Source: Fodinibacter sp963707895 (lineage in GTDB: Bacteria; Actinomycetota; Actinomycetes; Actinomycetales; Dermatophilaceae). From it: 64,000 nt of DNA. The notes beneath the pieces were generated by a model. That model did no database searches. It had not been told where the DNA came from and worked only from the letters and a program-made list of their open reading frames with translations. The translations under genes and the position numbers were made by a program. Below are positions 28,442 to 35,342 of this stretch, piece by piece. The stretch lies in NCBI GenBank assembly GCA_963707895.1, contig CAVPRS010000010.1:62001-126000 (forward strand), written 5' to 3'. Position 1 is the stretch's first letter; every line of letters begins with the position of its first letter.

Positions 28442-29660
28442 CCCGCGGTGAGCGGCCGCGGGTCAGTACGACCGCGAGCACCACTGCGGTCAGCAACGCC
28501 GTCCAGAGCCGGTCGACCACCAAAGTCGCCGTGTCGTGCGCGGTCAGCCCCACCACGGCGAACAGTACGGCTCCGGCCCACAGCACGTAGGCCGCGCCGG
28601 GGTGCTCCAGGGCAAGCGAGCTGTAGACGAGGAACTGGATGCAGGCGAGCACGGTGCCGACGAGCGCGAACAGCCAGAGGTCGCCGGTGATGTCGGAGTA
28701 CGACGGGCCCCCGATGAAGACCTCCGCGAGCCTGGGCAGCGCCACCACTGCGGCCGTGGCGGCCAGCCCGATCACAGCCACGAGCGCGAGGCCCACGACG
28801 TGGGCCCGGTCGGACTCGCCACGACGCGCCATGACGGGGAACGCGAGCACGATGACGAACTGGGGCAGGAAGGTCACCGCCTTGCTGACGATCAGCCCAC
28901 CCGCGAACAGACCCGCCGCGTGGTCGGGCAGGACGGCCCGCGCGAGGATGATGTCGATGTTCGACAGGGCGAAGAAGGCCAGCAGGGCGTGGGTGCTGTG
29001 GGCGACTTCGGTGAGCACTCCGCGGGTGTGGGTCCCCGCCGCCTCGGTGCCGGGCGGGGAGGTGCGCCGGCGGGACAGCGCGAACCAGCCGATGGCGAGT
29101 GGCACGACCGTGCCGACCGCGACACCGACCATGGCGGATGCCGTCGACGACGACAGCGTGAGTGCGCCTACGCCGAACGCGAACCGGGCCAGCCCGATCG
29201 CCACGAACACCGCGGACAGTGGCCACCACCGGCCCTCGCCCTGGAGAAGCCCGGCCAGGGCCCCGACGACGGTGAGGCAGCCGGAGGCGATCGCGAGCGC
29301 GAGCAGGGTCAACCAGGAGTCGAGGTCGAGGACCACCTTGAGCACCGGTGCCGCCAGCAGGGTCACGGCGGTGAGCCCGAGGGCACCCCGGTAGGCCGCC
29401 CGGCGGATCTCGACCTCCTCCCGGGCCCGGTCACCTGCGACGGCCACCCGGCGGGCCCCGGTCGCCTGCAGACCGAGGGCCAGGACGTTCAGCACCATGA
29501 GGATGCCCATGACGGCCGAGAACTGGCCGAATCCCGAGGGCCCCATCAGGCGTGCTGCCGCGACGGTCAGCCCGTAGGTGGCCACGTTCATGACGACGAT
29601 GGCGACGGCGACGACGACCCCATCGGACATGCCGGTCGTCGGCCGGTCCTCGTCGCTCAC
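28398..29660 (-). CDS. Oligosaccharide flippase (MOP/Wzx-like) membrane protein
   Basis: 420 residues from GTG 29660, nearly all hydrophobic with about 12 membrane segments. The N-terminal NVATYGLTVAAARLMGPSGFGQFSAVMGIL and the later HALLAFFALSNIDIILARAVL with AGLFAGGLIVSKAVTFLPQFVIVLAFP are typical of polysaccharide-biosynthesis (Wzx/MurJ-like) flippases, which move lipid-linked sugars across the membrane. It is the first gene of the envelope locus and divergent from the oxidoreductase operon. A TACAGT hexamer 6 bases upstream supports the start. The 3' end overlaps polA by 44 bases. The transported substrate is unknown. Confidence 0.85.
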   Translation of the reverse strand: MSDEDRPTTGMSDGVVVAVAIVVMNVATYGLTVAAARLMGPSGFGQFSAVMGILMVLNVLALGLQATGARRVAVAGDRAREEVEIRRAAYRGALGLTAVTLLAAPVLKVVLDLDSWLTLLALAIASGCLTVVGALAGLLQGEGRWWPLSAVFVAIGLARFAFGVGALTLSSSTASAMVGVAVGTVVPLAIGWFALSRRRTSPPGTEAAGTHTRGVLTEVAHSTHALLAFFALSNIDIILARAVLPDHAAGLFAGGLIVSKAVTFLPQFVIVLAFPVMARRGESDRAHVVGLALVAVIGLAATAAVVALPRLAEVFIGGPSYSDITGDLWLFALVGTVLACIQFLVYSSLALEHPGAAYVLWAGAVLFAVVGLTAHDTATLVVDRLWTALLTAVVLAVVLTRGRSPRVSGPPRASSDRPRR

Positions 29661-29666
29661 CCCGTC

Positions 29667-29672
29667 ACTGTA
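29667..29672 (-). promoter_or_regulatory. -10 hexamer TACAGT for the flippase gene
   Basis: TACAGT on the minus strand, 6 bases before GTG 29660. Confidence 0.4.
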
Positions 29673-29705
29673 GGAGGGTGGCCCGGCGGGCCGACCCCCG
29701 GCCGC

Positions 29706-29711
29706 TACGCT
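29706..29711 (+). promoter_or_regulatory. -10 hexamer TACGCT for the oxidoreductase operon
   Basis: TACGCT ends 6 bases before GTG 29718; back-to-back with the flippase -10 in a 57-base divergent spacer. Confidence 0.4.
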
Positions 29712-29717
29712 GCCCTC

Positions 29718-30095
29718 GTGTCGTCGCGCCCGTCCCGAACCAGCTTCGTGGAGCGGACCGCCGGCACGGTCGGCGTGGCCCTGCTCCGCCGAGACCTCGG
29801 GGACCTGGACCCTGCCGAGGTCGCCGTCGCCGACGACGCGATCAGGAGGGGAGTGCGGGCCCTTCCGGACACCACCCTGCTGGGGGTGCGGGTCGCCGCC
29901 GGCCTCTGCCTGGCGATACTCGTGGCCCACGGGCGGGGTGACTTCCTCAGGGCGAGCCCTCCGCGCCAGGAGGAGGTCGTCGATGTGCTGAGCCGGCGCC
30001 CCATCCCGGTCGTGGCCGACTTCGTCAAGCTCACCCGTGGCCTGGCGCTGGTCGCCGTCGTCGACCACCGCAGCCGCCTCGGGACCATGGGATGA
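29718..30095 (+). CDS. Small protein resembling the helper/N-terminal domain of GMC oxidoreductases
   Basis: 125 residues, not confidently assigned. The sequence DDAIRRGVRALPDTTLLGVRVAA...FLRASPPRQEEVVDVLSRRPIPVVADFVKLTRGLALVAVV resembles, by eye, the helical segment that precedes the FAD domain in long-chain alcohol oxidase-type GMC enzymes and the gluconate 2-dehydrogenase subunit 3 type partner. Its stop overlaps the ATG of a GMC oxidoreductase by 4 bases, so the two products probably form one complex. No cysteine pair, metal motif or signal peptide is seen. The relation is inference; profile comparison would settle it. Confidence 0.6.
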   Translation: MSSRPSRTSFVERTAGTVGVALLRRDLGDLDPAEVAVADDAIRRGVRALPDTTLLGVRVAAGLCLAILVAHGRGDFLRASPPRQEEVVDVLSRRPIPVVADFVKLTRGLALVAVVDHRSRLGTMG

Positions 30096-31513
30096 CCGTG
30101 GCCGACGTCATCGTGGTCGGGTCCGGCCCGGGCGGGTCGGTCACGGCACGCGAGTGCGCCCGGGCGGGTCTACGGGTGACGGTGCTCGAGGAGGGGGAGT
30201 GGGTCGAGCCGGGTACCGTCGCACCCTTCAGCCTGGAGCAGATGCGGCGCCAGTACCGGAACGAGGGGCTCACCGTGGCGCTCGGCCGGCCCTCCGTCGC
30301 CTACACCGAGGGCCGGTGCGTCGGCGGCGGCAGCGAGGTCAACTCCGGCCTGTACCACCGTCCGCCTGCCGGGCTGCTCGAGCGCTGGGCCAGGACGTAC
30401 CGGATCGACGACCTCTCGGCCGAAGGGCTGGCGCCGCACCACGAGACCGTCGAGGCCCGGCTCGCCGTGCAACGGGTCGCCACCGGTCTCTCGCCTGCGT
30501 CCGAGGTGCTCCGAAGGGGGTCCGAAGCGCTGGGCTGGGGTGGGGTGGACGTACCCCGGTGGGCCACACCTGAACCCGACGGGAGCGGCGCCCCGGTGAC
30601 GCGCCAGACGATGACCCGCACCTACCTCGCGGATGCCGTGGCGGCGGGAGCCGACGTGCGCGCCGGGGTGCGCGTCGAGCGGCTGATCGTGGACGACGGC
30701 CGGTGCGCCGGTGTCGTCGTCCGGGACTCCACCACCGGCCGGACCGAGGAGCTGCGGACCGCCGGCACGGTCGTCGTGTGCGGTGGCGCCGTCCAGACAC
30801 CGGCACTGCTCCTGCGCAGCGGCGTCACGGCGGGCGGCCAGGTGGGCCGCCACCTCGCGGTTCACCCCACGGTCAAGGCCGTGGCGCGCTTCGGCGAGGA
30901 GATCAACGATCCCTTCGACGTCGCGACCTACCAGGTGAAGCTCGGCTCCTGGCTGAGCATCGGGGGGTCGGCCAGCGGCCCACCCCTGCTCGCGCTCCAT
31001 CTCGCCGACAGCTGGCCGGCGTACGGGTCACGACTGACCGACTGGCGGCGGTCGTCGTCGTACTACGCGGCCATCACCAGCCGAGGGCGTGGTCGGGTGC
31101 GGGTTCTCCCTGGACGTGCCGACCCGATCGTCACGTACACCCTGACCCGGGAGGACCTCGCCGGCCTGCGCAGCGGGATGGCCCGGCTGCTCCACCTCCT
31201 GCTCGCCGCCGGGGCCGACGAGGTGTACCCCGGCACGGCAGGCGGCGCCGTGGTCCGTGACGCCACCGACGTGCCGCTGGCGACGGCGGCGCTGAACCGC
31301 GGCACGGCCAGCGTGATGACGGTGCACCTCATGGGATCGGCGCGGATGGGCGGCGACGGGTCGGCCAGCGCTTGCGACTCGTGGGGCCGGGTCCATGGCG
31401 TCGAGGGGCTGCGGGTCAACGACGCGTCCCTCTTCCCGGAGGCGGTCGGCGTGAACCCGCAGGGCACCCTGATGGCCCTGGCGCACCGCAACGTCCAGGA
31501 GATGCTGCGCTGA
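30092..31513 (+). CDS. GMC-family FAD-dependent oxidoreductase
   Basis: 473 residues. The N-terminal FAD-binding fold is VIVVGSGPGGSVTARECARAGLRVTVLEEG; the flavin-site motif GRCVGGGSEVNSGLYHRPP is typical of GMC enzymes. The C-terminal substrate domain ends with MTVHLMGSARMGGDG, VHGVEGLRVNDASLFPEAVGVNPQGTLMALAHR, containing the active-site His and Asn. The enzyme should oxidise an alcohol group on a sugar, lipid or polyprenyl-linked sugar. It lies between a small helper-like protein and two SDR epimerases, all overlapping by 4 bases, so oxidation followed by reduction or epimerisation of one substrate is a reasonable inference. It is not of the VAO family to which DprE1 belongs. Confidence 0.9.
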   Translation: MTVADVIVVGSGPGGSVTARECARAGLRVTVLEEGEWVEPGTVAPFSLEQMRRQYRNEGLTVALGRPSVAYTEGRCVGGGSEVNSGLYHRPPAGLLERWARTYRIDDLSAEGLAPHHETVEARLAVQRVATGLSPASEVLRRGSEALGWGGVDVPRWATPEPDGSGAPVTRQTMTRTYLADAVAAGADVRAGVRVERLIVDDGRCAGVVVRDSTTGRTEELRTAGTVVVCGGAVQTPALLLRSGVTAGGQVGRHLAVHPTVKAVARFGEEINDPFDVATYQVKLGSWLSIGGSASGPPLLALHLADSWPAYGSRLTDWRRSSSYYAAITSRGRGRVRVLPGRADPIVTYTLTREDLAGLRSGMARLLHLLLAAGADEVYPGTAGGAVVRDATDVPLATAALNRGTASVMTVHLMGSARMGGDGSASACDSWGRVHGVEGLRVNDASLFPEAVGVNPQGTLMALAHRNVQEMLR

Positions 31514-32532
31514 TGGCGGCGGACCTCGTTCTCACCGGTGCCGCCGGCTGGTTCGGCCGTGCCCTGCTCGACCGCCTCCATCGCGAGCCGGACCTCGTCG
31601 GCGGTGGTCGGGTCCGAGCCGTGGTGGCCCAGCCGTTGCAGGTGCCGGACGTCCTCGCGGTCCACCCGGGCGTCGAGGTCTTCGTCGGCGACGTGGCCGA
31701 CGAGGCCTTCCTCGGCCGGGTCCTGCGGGACGCCTCGGGCAGCGTGCTCGTCCACGCTGCAGGAGTGATCCACCCGGCGCGCGTGGCGGACTTCGAGCGG
31801 GTGAACGCGCACGGCACGCGGGTGGTCGTCGCGGCTGCCGAGCGGGCCGGCATCCGGCGGCTGGTCCACGTCTCGTCCAACTCCCCGTTCGGCGCCAACG
31901 CGCGACCCGACGACGTCTTCGGGCACGACGAGCCGTACCAGCCCTACCTGGGCTATGGCACGTCAAAGATGGCGGCCGAGGTCGCCGTGGGCGCAGCCCG
32001 CGGCATCGAGACGGTGATCGTCCGCCCACCCTGGTTCTACGGGCCCTTCCAGCCGGAGCGGCAGACGACGTTCTTCACGATGATCCGCACCGGACGCTTC
32101 CCGGTCGTGGGCTCGGGAGAGCAGCGCCGGTCCATGGTGCACGTCGCGAACCTCGTCGACGGGGTGGTGCGGGCCGTCCACGTTCCCGAAGCCGCGGGTC
32201 AGGCGTTCTGGATCGCCGACGCGGAGCCCTACCCGCTGAGCGTCATCGTCGAGACCGTGCGACAGGCCTTGGTGGAGGAGGGGTACGAGGTCTCGTCGCG
32301 CAGCCTGCACGTGCCGGCGCTCGTCGCCAGGGCTGCCGAGCGCGCTGACCGCGCGCTGCAGGCCAGGGGCCTCTACCAGCAGCAGGTGCACGTGCTCGGC
32401 GAGCTCGACAAGACGATCGCGTGCGACATCTCGTACTCCACGAAGGTGCTCGGGTACGAGCCGACCATCGGCCTGGCCGAGGGGATGCGACAGTCGATCC
32501 GCTGGTGCCGCGACCAGGGGATCGTGCTGTGA
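31513..32532 (+). CDS. NAD(P)-dependent epimerase/dehydratase (extended SDR)
   Basis: 339 residues. The nucleotide-binding motif is TGAAGWFG (residues 8-15), the catalytic Tyr148/Lys152 pair is in YLGYGTSK, and the serine region is VHVSSNSPFG. C-terminal features (QRRSMVHVANLVDGVVRA, FWIADAEPYPLSVIVETV) match the sugar-nucleotide epimerase and 3-beta-HSD branch. The ATG overlaps the GMC oxidoreductase stop (TGATG). Substrate unknown; operon context suggests a sugar or sugar-lipid intermediate. Confidence 0.88.
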   Translation: MAADLVLTGAAGWFGRALLDRLHREPDLVGGGRVRAVVAQPLQVPDVLAVHPGVEVFVGDVADEAFLGRVLRDASGSVLVHAAGVIHPARVADFERVNAHGTRVVVAAAERAGIRRLVHVSSNSPFGANARPDDVFGHDEPYQPYLGYGTSKMAAEVAVGAARGIETVIVRPPWFYGPFQPERQTTFFTMIRTGRFPVVGSGEQRRSMVHVANLVDGVVRAVHVPEAAGQAFWIADAEPYPLSVIVETVRQALVEEGYEVSSRSLHVPALVARAAERADRALQARGLYQQQVHVLGELDKTIACDISYSTKVLGYEPTIGLAEGMRQSIRWCRDQGIVL

Positions 32533-33584
32533 CGGGCGCGGCGGACCCAACGGTCGGAACGGCGCTCGTGACCGGCGGGAGCGGGTACTTCGGCTCGCTG
32601 CTCGTGGCCATGCTCCGTCGACAGGGCTGGGCGGTGAGGGTCCTCGACCTGCACGACGCGGACGACCGTCCGGCGGAAGTCGAGTTCGTCCGGGGTGACA
32701 TCACCGACCCCGACGCGGTGCGTTCCGCGTGCGAGGGCGTCGACGTCGTGTTCCACAACGTCGCCCAGGTGCCGCTCGCGCGCGACGCCGCGCTCTTCCA
32801 GTCGGTGAACGTCACGGGCACCGCGACGCTCCTCGAGGCCGCGATGGAGGCCCGGGTCCGCAAGGTCGTCTACACGTCGTCGTCGGCCGTGTTCGGGGTG
32901 CCCCGGGAGAACCCGGTGACCTTGCGCACCCCACCGCACCCCATGGAGGCCTACGGCCGGGCGAAGTACGACGGTGAGCTGCTCTGCCGCGCGGCCGCGA
33001 GCCGCGGGTTGGACGTCAGCATCGTGCGCCCACGCACCATCCTCGGCCACGGCAGGCTGGGCATCTTCGGCATCCTCTTCGACTGGATCGCCGACGGCGC
33101 GTCGGTGCCGGTCCTGGGGTCGGGCGAGAACCGTTACCAGTTCGTCCACGCCGGCGACCTCGCCTCGGCGTGCCTGCACGCGGCCGCCCGGACCGGGCCC
33201 GGCACGTACAACATCGGCTCGGAGGACGTGCAGACGATGCGACAGACGCTGGAGCACCTCTGCGAGTACGCCGGCACGGGCTCGCGGGTCCGTTCCGTGC
33301 CCGGGCGTCCGGCGTCGGTCGCGATGGCGGCCCTGTCACGCACGGGGCTGGCCCCCTTCGGGCCCTACCACTGGATGATGTACGGCCAGGAGATGTGGTT
33401 CGACCTCACCGCGGCGCACGAGGAGCTGGGCTGGCGCGGGGTGCACGACACCGACTCGATGTTCCGGGAGTCGTACGACTGGTACCTCGTCCACCGTGAG
33501 GACCCCGGGTCCGCCAATGCCTCGCACCACCGCAGCCCCGCCCGGCAGGGCGCCCTGCGGGCGCTGAAGCAGCTGATGCGCTGA
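32529..33584 (+). CDS. NAD(P)-dependent epimerase/dehydratase (extended SDR), second copy
   Basis: 351 residues from a GTG overlapping the previous stop by 4 bases. Motifs: TGGSGYFG (residues 15-22), serine stretch VVYTSSSAVFG, catalytic Tyr142/Lys146 in EAYGRAKYDGE, and IVRPRTILGHGRLGI. It resembles the first SDR only in the common fold, so the pair is not a recent duplication. Last gene of the operon; the convergent UbiA gene ends 8 bases away. Probably works with the GMC enzyme and the first SDR on a common pathway, which is inference. Confidence 0.88.
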   Translation: MTGAADPTVGTALVTGGSGYFGSLLVAMLRRQGWAVRVLDLHDADDRPAEVEFVRGDITDPDAVRSACEGVDVVFHNVAQVPLARDAALFQSVNVTGTATLLEAAMEARVRKVVYTSSSAVFGVPRENPVTLRTPPHPMEAYGRAKYDGELLCRAAASRGLDVSIVRPRTILGHGRLGIFGILFDWIADGASVPVLGSGENRYQFVHAGDLASACLHAAARTGPGTYNIGSEDVQTMRQTLEHLCEYAGTGSRVRSVPGRPASVAMAALSRTGLAPFGPYHWMMYGQEMWFDLTAAHEELGWRGVHDTDSMFRESYDWYLVHREDPGSANASHHRSPARQGALRALKQLMR

Positions 33585-33592
33585 GGCTGCGC

Positions 33593-34492
33593 TCAGAACA
33601 CGAGCGGCCAGGCGACGAGCACGACCCAGACGACCCCGAGCAGCTGCAGCCAGCGGTCGCGGGCGACGATGTCCTCCGGCTCGCCCGCGGCACCGCCGTC
33701 GACGTGCATCGCGTAGCGCAGCACGGCGACGACGAAGGGGAAGACCGAGAGCACGGGCAGCACGGAGGACAGGGCCATCTCCCGGTCGAACGCCCACAGG
33801 CCGTAGGTCATGATCAGCACCCCTGCGGAGAGGGTCCACACGAATCGGATGTACGTGGCCGAGTAGCTGGCCAGGGAGGCGCGCGTCGACCCGGGCACGA
33901 TCGCGATGTCGTTGATCTCGGCGTACCGCTTGCCGGCGGCCATGAACAGCGACCCGAATGACGTCGCCAGGATGAACCACTCCGACAGCGGGATGCCGGC
34001 CGCGACACCTCCCGCGACGGCCCGCAGGATGAAGCCCGACGCGATCGCAACGATGTCGATGAGGGGTTCGTTCTTGAGACCGAAGCAGTAGGCCATCGAG
34101 ATGGCCGCATACGCCCCGACGACGAGGAGCAGCGGCCACCCCTGAACGCCCGCGATGACCAGGGCGGCCACGATGAGCAGCGCGCCGGCGACGGTGGCGG
34201 TGCGAGGCGACAGCTCTCCGGCCGCCACGGGACGGTGGCGCTTGACGGGGTGCAGGCGATCGACCTCGACGTCGCGGGCGTCGTTGACCAGGTAGGTGCC
34301 CGAGGCGGCCAGGCAGAAGCAGACGAAGGCGACGGCCGTGGCGAGCAGCACGGGGGGTTCGGTGATCCGGCCCGACAGCGCAGGTGCGGCCAGGACCAGC
34401 ACGTTCTTGACCCAGTGCCGGGGACGGGCCGACCGGAGGATCGCCGCGGCGGTGGACCCGGGCCGGCCGGAGCCGGGATCAGTACGGGTCAT
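33593..34492 (-). CDS. UbiA-family decaprenyl-phosphate phosphoribosyltransferase
   Basis: 299 residues with about nine membrane segments. The opening LRSARPRHWVKNVLVLAAPALSG, the prenyl-phosphate/Mg motif ASGTYLVNDARDVEVDRLHPVKRHRPVAAGEL and the second Asp-containing loop KNEPLIDIVAIASGFILRAVAGG match the DPPR synthase branch of UbiA proteins (mycobacterial Rv3806c) rather than quinone prenyltransferases. Such an enzyme moves phosphoribose from PRPP to polyprenyl phosphate, the first step toward decaprenylphosphoryl-arabinose, the donor for AftD-type enzymes. Two AftD-like genes lie just upstream. It overlaps the methyltransferase stop by 14 bases. Confidence 0.88.
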   Translation of the reverse strand: MTRTDPGSGRPGSTAAAILRSARPRHWVKNVLVLAAPALSGRITEPPVLLATAVAFVCFCLAASGTYLVNDARDVEVDRLHPVKRHRPVAAGELSPRTATVAGALLIVAALVIAGVQGWPLLLVVGAYAAISMAYCFGLKNEPLIDIVAIASGFILRAVAGGVAAGIPLSEWFILATSFGSLFMAAGKRYAEINDIAIVPGSTRASLASYSATYIRFVWTLSAGVLIMTYGLWAFDREMALSSVLPVLSVFPFVVAVLRYAMHVDGGAAGEPEDIVARDRWLQLLGVVWVVLVAWPLVF

Positions 34493-35198
34493 AGGGGGAG
34501 TCGTGTCCGAACGCGCGGGCGACCGGCCGCAGCCGGAGGCGGAGCAGGATCTTCAGCCCGACGTTGCGCAGCCACCACGGCAGCTGCGCCAGGATGCGGA
34601 GCCGGTCGGCCCTCGTCGGGCTCCCGACCCGGAACAGGGCGAGCGACCCGGCCCGGCGCTCGTAGCGCAGCCGGCGCGACGGGAGGACGTGCGCGAGGAC
34701 TCCCAGGGTGACGCCGATCGAGGAGTAGCAGTCGTGCACCAGCACCGGCGCACCCGCGGGCAGGTGGTCCGCCCATCGCAGGTCGTCGGAGACGGTCCAG
34801 TAGTCGTGCTTGCCGTCGATGTAGAGGCCGTCGATCGAGGCGGTCCAGCCGCGCCGGGCCCTGGTGCTGTACTCGGGCAGCAGCGTGACGGTGTCGGCGA
34901 CGCCGGCTCGGTCCAGGTTGGCCTCGAACACGTCCTTCGTGGCGAGGCCCCCGAACAGTCGTCCGTCGACGAACGGGTCGACGGCGACGACCGTGGAGCC
35001 GGATGCCGCGACGGCCGCGGCGAGCACCACCGTGCTGCGGCCCTGATGGCTGCCGATCTCGACGATCGTGGACCGCGGGCCCAGAGCGACCGCCTCGTCC
35101 CACAGCAGCTTCCCCTGGTCGCGGGTCAGCCACCCCTTGATCTCGTCGGCGACGGCCCACGCGTCGGCGAACGACGCTCCGGTGGGGGGTGACTCCAT
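34479..35198 (-). CDS. Class I SAM-dependent methyltransferase (Methyltransf_24-like)
   Basis: 239 residues from ATG 35198, preceded by GGAG. The SAM-binding motif is STIVEIGSHQGRSTVVLAAAV, followed by VVAVDPFVDG and the acidic GLYIDGKHDYWTVSDDLRWADHLPAGAPVLVHD, features of the Methyltransf_24/cephalosporin-hydroxylase-like family. Such enzymes often O-methylate sugars in envelope glycan clusters. It is transcribed with the UbiA gene (14-base overlap) and divergently from the first AftD-like gene. The substrate is inferred only from context. Confidence 0.85.
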   Translation of the reverse strand: MESPPTGASFADAWAVADEIKGWLTRDQGKLLWDEAVALGPRSTIVEIGSHQGRSTVVLAAAVAASGSTVVAVDPFVDGRLFGGLATKDVFEANLDRAGVADTVTLLPEYSTRARRGWTASIDGLYIDGKHDYWTVSDDLRWADHLPAGAPVLVHDCYSSIGVTLGVLAHVLPSRRLRYERRAGSLALFRVGSPTRADRLRILAQLPWWLRNVGLKILLRLRLRPVARAFGHDSPYDPY

Positions 35199-35259
35199 CT
35201 GGGGTGACTCCGATGTCAGGCTGCCGGGGTTAGACTCTCGCGGGCAGATTACTGGACAG

Positions 35260-35281
35260 TACGCTCGGTCGGTCGAGGAGG
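35260..35281 (+). promoter_or_regulatory. Promoter -10 (TACGCT) and Shine-Dalgarno site of the first AftD-like gene
   Basis: TACGCT at 35260-35265 is followed 10 bases later by a strong AGGAGG (35276-35281). Four bases after that is an in-frame ATT (35286) rather than ATG or GTG; the first in-frame GTG is at 35343 with no ribosome-binding site. Confidence 0.4.
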
Positions 35282-35342
35282 GCCCATTCACGCACAGGCC
35301 CCGGTCGGTCGTGACCTCGGGCCCACGACGGTCCCGCCTGCG

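Noticed and set aside
30092..31513. Considered DprE1 for the flavoenzyme in the envelope locus
   Set aside because: The motifs (GxGxxG at the N-terminus, GGGSEVNSG, C-terminal HLMGSARMG and GVNPQGT) are those of GMC enzymes; DprE1 is a VAO/FAD_binding_4 protein.
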